A stretch of 41,881 nucleotides of DNA from an uncultured Subdoligranulum sp. (GTDB lineage: Bacteria > Bacillota_A > Clostridia > Oscillospirales > Ruminococcaceae): positions 1 to 41,881 of the forward strand of contig NZ_CALADU010000105.1 in NCBI RefSeq assembly GCF_937890665.1, written 5' to 3'. The translations under genes and the position numbers were made by a program. Within the stretch, counting starts at the first letter, position 1. Each line of letters opens with the position of its first letter. Below, piece by piece: positions 32,519 to 39,704 of the stretch. The notes below the pieces were generated by a model. That model did no database searches, was not told the origin of the DNA, and worked only from the letters and a program-made list of their open reading frames with translations.

Positions 32519-33781
32519 TCAATGGAACAGACCTGCTACCAGACTCAGCAGGTAGGAGAGCAGGTGGGGACCGGCGTCCTCGGTGGAGATGAGGGCGGCG
32601 CCCGCCAGCTCGTAGCCGCCAGCCACAGCCAGCGAGGTGTGGACCGGTGCCAGCGCCGTGGCGATGAAGAGCATGATGCAGGTGAAGATCACGCAGGAAA
32701 TGTAGCTGCGCACCACGTTGCCCTTGCTGAACGCCACCGGATAGGCGGACAGCCACATGGCCTGATAGGCAATGTCAGAGATGGGCAGCAGGCGGTTGAA
32801 GGGCAGCACCATGGCCAGAATGATGGTGGTGGGCACCATCAGGATGCCGACGGCGATGCAGCTGGGGTTGGCGATGGTCAGGGCGGCGTCGATGCCGATG
32901 TGGAACTTGTTGCCCACAAAGCGCTTGTTCAACAGGTCCTTGACGGCATCGGCGAAGGGGATCAGGCCTTCCATCAGGACCTGCATCATCTTGGGGGTCA
33001 GCATCATGGTGGCGGCGGTGTACATAGCCACGCTCATAACGCCGGCAACGTCGTTGCCGCCCAGAATGCCGAACAGGGCGCCCAGAATGGTGCCGATCAT
33101 CAGGGGCTCGCCCAGAATGCCGAATTTCTTCTGGATGCTTTCGGGGTCGGCCTTCAGCTTGTTCAGGCCGGGGATGTGGTCATACAGCTTGTTCAGCAGG
33201 TAGGCCAGGGGCGCCCAGCTGATGCTGTTGGAGGTGGGGAAGGAAACGCCGGGGATGCCGAAGGATTCTTCCACCACAGGCTGGGTCCAGTCGGCCAGCT
33301 TGAAGGTGACCATGGCGCAGATGGCGCCGCAGACCAGACCGATGATGGCGCTGCCCGAAGCGTAGTAGCAGATGGCGGCGCAGAAGATGAAGTGGTTGTA
33401 GCTCCAGAAGTCCACCATCACGCAGTTGGTGAGCTTGAGGGCCAGCATGATCAGGTTCAGGCCCAGTACCACAAAGACCACCACGGCGGCCAAGGGGTAG
33501 GCCCAAGTAGCGGCGGCGCGGGCAGGCCAGCCCACGTCCATAATATCGGTGTGCAGGCCAAAGCGGGTGACCATGTTCTGCACGCTGGGGCCTACCTGTG
33601 CGATGAAGGTGTTGATGACCAGGTTGACACCGCAAAAACCAACACCGGTGGTGATGCAGCACTTCAGCAGGGTGCCCAGTTTGACCCGCAGGCAGATGCC
33701 GATGATGAACATGATAATGGGCATCATGCACATGGGACCCAGACCGGCGATCCAATTCAAAGCATCAATAACGACTTGCAT
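32519..33781 (-). CDS. PTS EIIC component, galactitol family
   Basis: This is the membrane channel of a phosphotransferase system that phosphorylates its substrate during import. The 420 residues contain about ten hydrophobic segments. The opening VIDALNWIAGLGPMCMMPIIMFIIGICLRVKLG and the mid-region SIQKKFGILGEPLMIGTILGALFGILGG are typical of GatC/SgcC-type EIIC. Later KFHIGIDAALTIANPSCIAVGILMVPTTIILAMVLPFNRLLP matches the same family. AAGGAGGAA precedes ATG 33781. It follows the IIB gene by 24 bp. The family handles polyols and related acyclic sugars; the enzymes downstream point to a sugar acid here. Confidence 0.93.
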   Translation of the reverse strand: MQVVIDALNWIAGLGPMCMMPIIMFIIGICLRVKLGTLLKCCITTGVGFCGVNLVINTFIAQVGPSVQNMVTRFGLHTDIMDVGWPARAAATWAYPLAAVVVFVVLGLNLIMLALKLTNCVMVDFWSYNHFIFCAAICYYASGSAIIGLVCGAICAMVTFKLADWTQPVVEESFGIPGVSFPTSNSISWAPLAYLLNKLYDHIPGLNKLKADPESIQKKFGILGEPLMIGTILGALFGILGGNDVAGVMSVAMYTAATMMLTPKMMQVLMEGLIPFADAVKDLLNKRFVGNKFHIGIDAALTIANPSCIAVGILMVPTTIILAMVLPFNRLLPISDIAYQAMWLSAYPVAFSKGNVVRSYISCVIFTCIMLFIATALAPVHTSLAVAGGYELAGAALISTEDAGPHLLSYLLSLVAGLFH

Positions 33782-33805
33782 GTTTATTCCTCCTTACAGT
33801 GGTGC

Positions 33806-34096
33806 TTAGCCGCGCAGGATCTTAACGATCTCGTCGATGGCTTCTTTTTCGCCCACACCGGTGACAAAGCAGGTGCCGCGCACCACCGGGATGGAATCGG
33901 TCAGGCTGTCTTTCAGCGCGCCGGTGGGTACAATGACATCAGGGCGATCTACTTTGATCTTGCCTTGTACCTCGGCAAATTTGCACTGAATGAACTTTAC
34001 ATCAATGCCGGCGTTGGCCATAGCGGTCTTCAGCTTGTTGATTGCCAGAGTAGAGGTAATCATGGAAGAGCCGCAGCAAACCATAATTTTTTTCAT
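33806..34096 (-). CDS. PTS EIIB component, galactitol family
   Basis: This 96-residue cytoplasmic protein passes phosphate to the incoming substrate. The P-loop-like start KKIMVCCGSSMITSTLA holds the phosphocysteine; C8 aligns with the GatB active cysteine. The rest is a four-stranded alpha/beta fold ending FVTGVGEKEAIDEIVKIL. AAGGA precedes ATG 34096. Its start overlaps the IIA stop by 4 bp, and IIC follows, giving order IIA-IIB-IIC. Confidence 0.94.
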   Translation of the reverse strand: MKKIMVCCGSSMITSTLAINKLKTAMANAGIDVKFIQCKFAEVQGKIKVDRPDVIVPTGALKDSLTDSIPVVRGTCFVTGVGEKEAIDEIVKILRG

Positions 34097-34563
34097 ACGG
34101 AAATCCTTCTTTCTTGTAAAATATGCAGTACGTCTTGGGGGGTGTCGGCCGTGGCCAACTGTCCCATGATGTCAGCGTCGGATACAATGCCCATGATCTG
34201 CTGCAGAATATCCAACTGTTTGCCGTTGTGGTCCAAAGCGATGTTGAAAATTACCTTGACCTCCACGGTGGCTTCATCGTCATCCATCCGCCGGAAGGTC
34301 ACCGGCGTGTCCAAGATGGCAATGCCCATAGCGGAATGCTCCACATGAGCGGGGACTACATGGGGAATGGCCGCGTTCCATTGCTCCAGCTCCAGCCCGG
34401 TGGGATAGTCCCGTTCCCGTTCCAGCACGGCCTCGTAAAAGCTGGGCTTTACCTTGCCGGCGTGCAGCAGTGCTTCGTACAGCTGGTGCAGCGCCTCCTC
34501 TTTGTTGGCTGCTTGTACATGGGTCAGAATGCATTCGGGAAAAAGAATCTCATTGAGTTCCAA
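34093..34563 (-). CDS. PTS EIIA component, fructose/galactitol type, TTG start
   Basis: This cytoplasmic protein accepts phosphate from HPr and passes it to EIIB. The active histidine is H68 in AAIPHVVPAHVEHSAMGIAIL; the C-terminal VKVIFNIALDHNGKQLDILQQIMGIVSDADIM is the family's second conserved block. No ATG lies at a sensible place. The likely start is TTG 34563, with GGAGG 11 bases upstream, giving 156 aa as in GatA. An ATG at 34623 would put that site inside the coding part and add 20 unrelated residues. It is first in the sigma-54-driven operon IIA-IIB-IIC-dgoD-dgoA. Confidence 0.88.
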   Translation of the reverse strand: MELNEILFPECILTHVQAANKEEALHQLYEALLHAGKVKPSFYEAVLERERDYPTGLELEQWNAAIPHVVPAHVEHSAMGIAILDTPVTFRRMDDDEATVEVKVIFNIALDHNGKQLDILQQIMGIVSDADIMGQLATADTPQDVLHILQERRISV

Positions 34564-34620
34564 ATTGTGCTTCACCTCCTCTGGCTGTGTTCTGTCAACT
34601 CTGTGCGCCCCTGCAAAATG

Positions 34621-34665
34621 CAAAAAAAGAATGGGCGCAAGGAATCTGGAATCCTTACACCCATT
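34621..34665 (-). terminator. Intrinsic terminator or attenuator overlapping the sigma-54 start site
   Basis: On the minus strand a 14-bp stem (34665-34652 with 34643-34630, two G-U pairs, 8-base loop) is followed by CTTTTTTTG. It would end the regulator transcript. The predicted sigma-54 +1 (about 34661) lies inside its 5' arm. Confidence 0.8.
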
Positions 34666-34670
34666 ACTTA

Positions 34671-34688
34671 TAGCAAGTTGCGTGCCAA
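34671..34688 (-). promoter_or_regulatory. Sigma-54 (-24/-12) promoter of the PTS operon
   Basis: The minus strand reads TTGGCACGCAACTTGCTA, a full match to the consensus TTGGCACG-N4-TTGCW, with GG at -25/-24 and GC at -13/-12. Predicted +1 is about 34661, 98 bp before the IIA start codon. A sigma-54 gene and a matching activator are both in the window. Confidence 0.92.
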
Positions 34689-34708
34689 CATGACGGCAGG
34701 TTTTGTTT

Positions 34709-37519
34709 TTAGCGCAAAAGATCGTAAATTTCTTGGGCGGATTTGGCGGAAAGAAGCGCTTTCACGCGGTTTTCGTCCTTGAGCAAATCGCAAAATCTTT
34801 GTACAAAAATTTGGCAGCTTTCATCCAAAGCGAACAGAAAAACAATTTCTGCCACAAAACCGCCCGACCAGTCCACCGGACGGCAGGTTTTGGCGATGCA
34901 GATGGCAGGTTTTGTGACCAGCGCCGGGTCCCCGTGGGGAATGGCGATCTGCTGGGGCAGGCAGGTGGCGCCCAAATTCTCCCGCTTGTAGACACTGAGC
35001 AGAAAATCCGGCTTGACGCAGCCCTTTTCGGTCAGCATGGTACACAGGGTATCCAGCGCGTCGTTCTTGTCGTTGAAGTCGGCGTCGCAAAGGATCAACT
35101 GGGGGTCCAGCAGGTCGCCCAGCCCGTTGGGGCGCTGGCAATGGCTTTCCAGCAGATTGGTCAGAGCCATCGTCCCCTGTCCCGAGAAGATGTAGTTCAT
35201 CGGCAAAAAGGGGATGCCGGGCAATTCGGGGTTGATGGTGCCCACGGCGGCCACAATGTCGTAGTCATGGCGCAGCTCTTCCACCCGGGCCAGCATGGCG
35301 TCCCGGTTCAGCAGGCCCACATCCACGATCTTGATGTCCCGGCATTCCACCACGGTGGCTTTCAGGAAACTTTCAATGCGGCGGGCATAGCCTTCGCCGG
35401 TGATGCAGACGGTAAGAATGGCCGAGGGTTTGCCGGTGCGCTGTTCCAAATCGGAAAAACCGGCGTGCAGACGGCCGATCTCCAGAGTGTCGGCCAGCTC
35501 GTCCAGTGTACACCGCTCCCGAAAACTGGCACGGTGGACCGCATCCAGCGCCATCAGGGTATCTACTCGGGCCACGCAGCGCACATGAACGCCGGTGCGC
35601 AGCGAAATTTCCGGCGCAAAGGAGGCCAGCGACCCCATATCCACCAGCAGCAGGCAGCCCAGTCCTTCGTCCACCTGCTGGACCAGCCGGATGGCCCGTT
35701 CCAGCACCTGCTCGCTGCTCTCCTGCCAGTCCATCGAAAAGCCGATGGCGTTGTCGTCCTGCAAAATGTGGTTGACCACCTCTGCCATGGCGGGGCCGAC
35801 CTGCCCGTGGGCCATCAGGATGATGCGGATGCGCTTGCCGGTGCGCCGGGCCGAGAAGGCATACAGGCAGAGGGTGAGCATCTGGATTTGGTAGGCCGAC
35901 AGGTTGCTGGGGCGCAGGGCACAGTATTTGCTGGCAAAGCGGCGGGCCAGCTCGTACTCGGCGGGGTATTTGTCGGCCAGATGGGCGGTGTCGGTGGGGT
36001 CGCCGTGGGGCCCTTGGGATGTCAGGCACAGGGCCACCGATTCCTCAAAATCCCCGCCCAGACAGAGCAGGCAGTCCTGCATGTCGGCCAGCACGGTACG
36101 CACCAGCGCCAGCGTTTCCTGATGTTTGCGGCGGCGGACTTCGGCGGCCTCGGCGGCTTCTTGCAGCACCCGGGGCCCGGGATGGATAAACTGGTTCAGC
36201 AGGCCCCGGATCCGCTCAGGGGAGGAATCGTCGCTGTCCACGGCTTCTTTTAGCCGCTTGTAGAGCTCGTCGGGTTCGGCTTCCGCCTGCGGTTTGGCAT
36301 CCCCCGGCGGAAAAACCAACTGCCGGTCATACTGGCTCTCGATTTCCAGCGTGCGGGAACCGGTGACGGCGGGCAAAAGCTGCTGGACCAGCTCGGCCCG
36401 GATGTAGACGGCGTCCTCCTGACGGGAAACGCTTTCCAAAAAGGCGTTGGCGCAGCAAACCTGAATGTCGCTTTGCAGTTGGCCGATGTTGCCGGGGCAG
36501 TCGTATTGCAGCAGCAGGCGGGCGGCTTCCCGCTCCACCACCAGACGGCGGCCGATCTTGCGGTATTCCGTTTCCAGAATGCTCTGCACCACGGCAAACC
36601 GCTCCGACAAGGGCCGGTCGGCCAGCGCCGGCATCGAGATGACGATGGGGATGCGGCGGCGGAAGGTGAGCAGCAGCGCCGATTCGGGGGAGGAGGTGGT
36701 GGCGGCAATGAGCCGCACCTTTACCTGATGGGCGGGGCCGGAATCCCCCAGCCGGCGGAAGGCGCCCTTGTCCAGCAGGTAGAAGAGCATCTCCTGCCCT
36801 TCGCCGGACAGGCGGTGGATCTCGTCCAAAAACAGGATGCCGCCGTCCGCTTTGTCCACCAGACCGCTGCGGGTGGTGGTAGCGCCGCTGAAAGCGCCGC
36901 GCACATAGCCGAAAAGCTGGCTGTTCAGCAGCTGGGGGTTGTCGGCATAGTCGGCACAGTTGAAGGCCACAAAGGGGGCGTCGGGGGCCAGCAGCTTTTG
37001 CTGGATGGCGTAGCGGTACATCGTTTCGGCCAGCAGGGTCTTGCCGGACCCCGAGGGGCCGATGATCAGGGTGTGCAGCCCGTTGGGCGGGTAGGATACC
37101 GCCGCTTTGGCCTGATGGATCTGGGCTTTCAGGCCGCCGTCAAAGCCGATCATCCGGGCAAAGAGGTTTTCCTCCGCCTCCTGCGGGGCGGGCGGCTCGG
37201 CGGCAGCCGTGACCGGTCCGGGGGCTGGGGGCAGGGTCTCCCGCAGTTCCCGCACCAGATAGCGGGATACTTTGAAACCGCTTTCGTTCAGGCGGGCGGT
37301 CAGCGACCGGTCGGACAGATCCGGCTCCTGCGCCAGCAGGCGGGCGAGTTCCCGGGTCAGGATGGGCCGCAGCCGTGTGCGGGAATCGGCCACCCCGGCG
37401 GTACGGCGCAGCTCCACCACCTGTTCCCGGCGTATCCCCAACATCTGGGCCAGTTGTTCGTCGGTGTAAGGCTGGCGGGGGTCCTCCTGTTCTATCAGGC
37501 GGGTAAGGGACGAAGTCAT
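34709..37519 (-). CDS. LevR-type sigma-54 activator with PTS regulatory domains
   Basis: This AAA+ activator opens the PTS operon promoter and is controlled by PTS phosphorylation. Domain order: N-terminal HTH segments (about 18-95, DNA binding); AAA+ (120-390) with Walker A GPSGSGKT (154-161), GAFSGA loop (208-213) and Walker B GGILFLDEIH (226-235); a PRD-like region (about 465-560); an EIIA-Man domain with H571 in ILMAHGQ; an EIIB-Gat-like domain with C705 in TVCITGEG; and a C-terminal EIIA-Mtl/Fru domain with H862 in AIPHGDP. I see no second PRD at the C-terminus as in LevR. The loop has Ser in place of the usual Thr of GAFTGA. The gene starts 14 bp after the lactonase gene and ends 46 bp before the TTGC of the promoter it should activate. 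Confidence 0.93.
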   Translation of the reverse strand: MTSSLTRLIEQEDPRQPYTDEQLAQMLGIRREQVVELRRTAGVADSRTRLRPILTRELARLLAQEPDLSDRSLTARLNESGFKVSRYLVRELRETLPPAPGPVTAAAEPPAPQEAEENLFARMIGFDGGLKAQIHQAKAAVSYPPNGLHTLIIGPSGSGKTLLAETMYRYAIQQKLLAPDAPFVAFNCADYADNPQLLNSQLFGYVRGAFSGATTTRSGLVDKADGGILFLDEIHRLSGEGQEMLFYLLDKGAFRRLGDSGPAHQVKVRLIAATTSSPESALLLTFRRRIPIVISMPALADRPLSERFAVVQSILETEYRKIGRRLVVEREAARLLLQYDCPGNIGQLQSDIQVCCANAFLESVSRQEDAVYIRAELVQQLLPAVTGSRTLEIESQYDRQLVFPPGDAKPQAEAEPDELYKRLKEAVDSDDSSPERIRGLLNQFIHPGPRVLQEAAEAAEVRRRKHQETLALVRTVLADMQDCLLCLGGDFEESVALCLTSQGPHGDPTDTAHLADKYPAEYELARRFASKYCALRPSNLSAYQIQMLTLCLYAFSARRTGKRIRIILMAHGQVGPAMAEVVNHILQDDNAIGFSMDWQESSEQVLERAIRLVQQVDEGLGCLLLVDMGSLASFAPEISLRTGVHVRCVARVDTLMALDAVHRASFRERCTLDELADTLEIGRLHAGFSDLEQRTGKPSAILTVCITGEGYARRIESFLKATVVECRDIKIVDVGLLNRDAMLARVEELRHDYDIVAAVGTINPELPGIPFLPMNYIFSGQGTMALTNLLESHCQRPNGLGDLLDPQLILCDADFNDKNDALDTLCTMLTEKGCVKPDFLLSVYKRENLGATCLPQQIAIPHGDPALVTKPAICIAKTCRPVDWSGGFVAEIVFLFALDESCQIFVQRFCDLLKDENRVKALLSAKSAQEIYDLLR
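34793..34812. promoter_or_regulatory. Candidate upstream activator site inside the regulator gene
   Basis: AAATCTTTGTACAAAAATTT is a 20-bp palindrome with one mismatched pair, centred about 141 bp upstream of the predicted sigma-54 +1. The distance is normal for an activator site. It stands out as AT-rich in GC-rich coding sequence. Confidence 0.45.
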
Positions 37520-37533
37520 GACCGTTCTCCTTT

Positions 37534-38457
37534 TTATGGTTGCCCGGCAAAGATGCGGCGGGGGTTATCCACCAGAATGGTGTGCAGTGCGGTTTCCCCA
37601 ATGCGGGGCAGCAGGGCGTCGTACAGCCGGGTCAGGATATAGGCAAAGCCGGGCTTGCCGCCGTAGGCGGGCAGATAATCGGTCTTGCCCATGTCGCCGG
37701 CCAGCGTCACCCGGTCGGCGTAGCCGGCCTCCACCAAGTCGGTGATCATCTGGACCCGGAAGGCGTCGGTGTCCGCCAGTTCCCGCCCCACATGGTCGAT
37801 GCAGATGGTGGCGCCGGTCTGGCAGAGGGCTTTGGCATAGTCGGTATCCCGGCGGCTGTCGATGTGGCAGAGCAGCACCTCGCAAGGGTCCACGCCGCAG
37901 TGCTCCAGCGCCTGCAGTTGTTCCAGCCCCATGGTGCCCTTGTCGCAGTGGGTGCTCAGGGGAATGCCGGTGTCCCGGTGGACCCGGGCGGCGATGGCCA
38001 GCGACCGGGCTTCCCGGGGGGTGATCTGTTCGTAGCTGGTGCCCAGCTTCAGCACACCGGGGCGCACCCCGGTGCCGTCCAATCCGTCGGTGATCTCCCC
38101 CATCAGCAGGTCGTAGAGTTCTGCGTCGCTCTTTTCATCAAACCACGGGGGCATAAACAGCTCTTTGTGAAAGCCCGTGCAGCATAGGATGTGCGCCCCG
38201 GTCTTTTCGGCGATGCGGCGGTAGGCGGCGGGGTCCCGCCCGTAGTGCAGCGGGGTCATCTCCACCAGCGTGCAGCCGCCGGCGTCCAGAAACGATTGGG
38301 TCTCCGCCGCCGAGGCTTCCTCGTCCTGCAAGGTGTAGGGAATGTAAGCGGGGTCGTCCAGTTGGGGTTTTACCATCAGGTGCTCGTGCACATAGGTCAC
38401 GCCCAGTGCCTGCCCGTCCACCGGTCCCGTTACCGTCATGGCGCAATGCCAATTCAT
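37534..38457 (-). CDS. Phosphotriesterase-family (COG1735) lactonase-like hydrolase
   Basis: This is a binuclear-metal TIM-barrel hydrolase. Metal ligands are H24 and H26 (VHEHLMV), the carbamylated lysine K137 (VLKLGTSYEQI), H170 (STHCDKG), H198 (CHIDSR) and D255 (AGDMGKTD). Several COG1735 members hydrolyse phosphorylated sugar-acid lactones rather than phosphotriesters, which fits its place beside a sugar-acid PTS pathway. I chose ATG 38457 because AAAGGA precedes it and the metal motif then sits at the usual distance; upstream in-frame starts have no site. It shares a transcript with the activator gene, from the sigma-A promoter at 38616-38644. Lactonase activity is inference; the fold and metal site are clear. 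Confidence 0.88.
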   Translation of the reverse strand: MNWHCAMTVTGPVDGQALGVTYVHEHLMVKPQLDDPAYIPYTLQDEEASAAETQSFLDAGGCTLVEMTPLHYGRDPAAYRRIAEKTGAHILCCTGFHKELFMPPWFDEKSDAELYDLLMGEITDGLDGTGVRPGVLKLGTSYEQITPREARSLAIAARVHRDTGIPLSTHCDKGTMGLEQLQALEHCGVDPCEVLLCHIDSRRDTDYAKALCQTGATICIDHVGRELADTDAFRVQMITDLVEAGYADRVTLAGDMGKTDYLPAYGGKPGFAYILTRLYDALLPRIGETALHTILVDNPRRIFAGQP

Positions 38458-38602
38458 ACTACCAGTCCTTTCAAAAAGGGGGGACAAAAGCGATTTTGGG
38501 CATACAAAATCAGGCCCCGCCCCTGTTTGCAAATCGAAAGGATTCCAGATTCCCGCGCGATCTGCCTGTAAAAGCTGGACTTACATGGTGTTTATCGTGA
38601 CA

Positions 38603-38613
38603 TTTTGACAAAA
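38603..38613. promoter_or_regulatory. Candidate operator at the lactonase-activator start site
   Basis: TTTTGACAAAA, a perfect 5-bp-arm palindrome just downstream of the -10, covering the expected +1 (about 38609). TGACA also occurs 8 bp earlier as a direct repeat. Confidence 0.4.
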
Positions 38614-38615
38614 TC

Positions 38616-38644
38616 ATTATAAGGTTTTCCGCTTTTTTTGTAAA
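38616..38644 (-). promoter_or_regulatory. Sigma-A promoter of the lactonase-activator operon
   Basis: Minus-strand TTTACA (38644-38639), 17-bp spacer, TATAAT (38621-38616). The activator is thus made from a housekeeping promoter while its target uses sigma-54. Confidence 0.8.
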
Positions 38645-38726
38645 TAGAGCGGCGTAGGACTTGACCCGTACCGGGGCGGTGAACGCCGAAGCGCCGGGGC
38701 GTTTTCCCGGTTCCGGGAAAAAATGG

Positions 38727-38758
38727 AAAACCCGCCCTGCCGTAGCGGCAGAGCGGGT
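38727..38758 (-). terminator. Intrinsic terminator of the nan operon
   Basis: Minus-strand stem CCCGCTCTGCCG/CGGCAGGGCGGG (one G-U pair) with a CTA loop is followed by TTTTCC, 18 bp after the nanK stop. Confidence 0.85.
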
Positions 38759-38776
38759 CGGGAGAAGAGAAAACGG

Positions 38777-39694
38777 TTATGCAGTTTGCTGTAACAGATA
38801 GTAGACGGCGCCCACCAGACCGGCGTCGTTTTGCAGCGCCGCAGCGGTCAGGGTCAGCCCTTCGGCAAAGGCGGGCATGACCGCCGCCTTGACCTTGCGC
38901 TCCAGCGGTTGGATGAGCAGCGTGTTCTGGGCGCTGACGCCGCCGCCCACCAAGATGCGCTGGGGGTTGAAGATGTGGACCATGCCCGCCAGACCTTGGG
39001 CGATCTCGTCCATCCAGTGGTCCAGCAGGTCCAGCACATCGCAGCGGCCCGCCTGCGCGGCGGCAAAGATGGCGCGCCCGTCCACCAGAGTGGGGTCCAT
39101 CGCCTTGGCGGCCCGGACCAGCGCCGTGGTGGAAGCGTACCGTTCCCAGCAGCCCTTGGCGCCGCAGGTGCAGGGCACCCCGTCCAGCGCGTGGGTGCGG
39201 TAGTGGCCCATCTCGCCGCCCAGACCCCGGGCGCCTTCCAGCAGCCGTCCCCCGGTAAGGATGCCCCCGCCGATGCCGGTGCCGATGGTGATGCCGATGA
39301 CATCGGTGCAGCCTTGGGCCGCACCCACCCACACTTCGCCCAGACACATGCAGTTGGCGTCGTTGGCGACCGTTACCGGCAGGTGGTAGTCGGCTTCCAG
39401 CCGGTCCCGGATGGGGGCGCCCACCCAGCCCGGCAGGCTGCCGCAGGTGCCCGCTACGATGCCCCGGCGGCTGTCGATCTGCCCGGTGGCCGATACGCCG
39501 ATGCCGCACAAGAGTTCCCGCCGTCCGGCGGTAAAGTCGGCGGCGGCTGCCTGTACGGTGTCCAAGATGGGGGTGCGGTAGTCGTCAAAGCTCACGCTCC
39601 GCTCCGTCCGGTCCAGCACGGCGCCGGTCTCGTCCACAAGGCCCAGCTTGACCGCTGTGCCGCCAATGTCGATGCCCAGATAGATCTTGCTCAT
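38777..39694 (-). CDS. nanK: ROK-family kinase, probable N-acetylmannosamine kinase
   Basis: This enzyme would phosphorylate N-acetylmannosamine with ATP in sialic acid breakdown. The ATP-binding start is IYLGIDIGGTAVKLG, and the ROK signature with zinc ligands is CTCGAKGCWERYAS. The substrate loop shows GEMGHYRTHALDG and the catalytic aspartate sits in VANDANCMCLGE. ATG 39694 has AAAGGAG upstream; length 305 aa is normal. It is 10 bp after nanE and last in the operon. ROK kinases vary in substrate (glucose, allose, ManNAc); the nanE/nanA context decides this call. It is the only sugar kinase near the PTS cluster, but it lies in another operon. Confidence 0.88.
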   Translation of the reverse strand: MSKIYLGIDIGGTAVKLGLVDETGAVLDRTERSVSFDDYRTPILDTVQAAAADFTAGRRELLCGIGVSATGQIDSRRGIVAGTCGSLPGWVGAPIRDRLEADYHLPVTVANDANCMCLGEVWVGAAQGCTDVIGITIGTGIGGGILTGGRLLEGARGLGGEMGHYRTHALDGVPCTCGAKGCWERYASTTALVRAAKAMDPTLVDGRAIFAAAQAGRCDVLDLLDHWMDEIAQGLAGMVHIFNPQRILVGGGVSAQNTLLIQPLERKVKAAVMPAFAEGLTLTAAALQNDAGLVGAVYYLLQQTA

Positions 39695-39704
39695 GGCCGC
39701 TCCT

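Larger units (their letters stand above)
38458..38776 (-). other. 319-bp intergenic region between nanK and the lactonase gene
   Basis: I see no gene here. From right to left it holds the nanK terminator (38727-38758), a second small palindrome (TTTTCCCGG-TT-CCGGGAAAA, 38702-38721), a sigma-A promoter (38616-38644) with a palindrome over its start site, and a long leader of about 150 bases. The leader contains a 16-base sequence (38538-38553) also present at 34641-34656. Confidence 0.7.

Noticed and set aside
32300..34348. A 682-codon open frame on the + strand
   Set aside because: Antisense to dgoD and all three PTS genes; composition is dominated by His, Gln, Gly and Asp and shows no domain. 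Same explanation as for other GC-driven shadow frames (also 30781-32592 and 9836-11512).
34593..34598. TTGACA on the minus strand in the PTS leader
   Set aside because: A perfect -35 hexamer, but no -10 lies at 16-19 bp (the expected place reads GTGAAG). The sigma-54 promoter explains the operon better.
34564..34623. Longer PTS IIA form starting at ATG 34623
   Set aside because: It would place the only good ribosome site (GGAGG) inside the coding region and add 20 residues not seen in the family. TTG 34563 fits better.
38436..38457. A possible second sigma-54 promoter near the lactonase start
   Set aside because: The minus strand reads TTGGCATTGC, which has the right elements but no spacer between them, and lies within the coding start.
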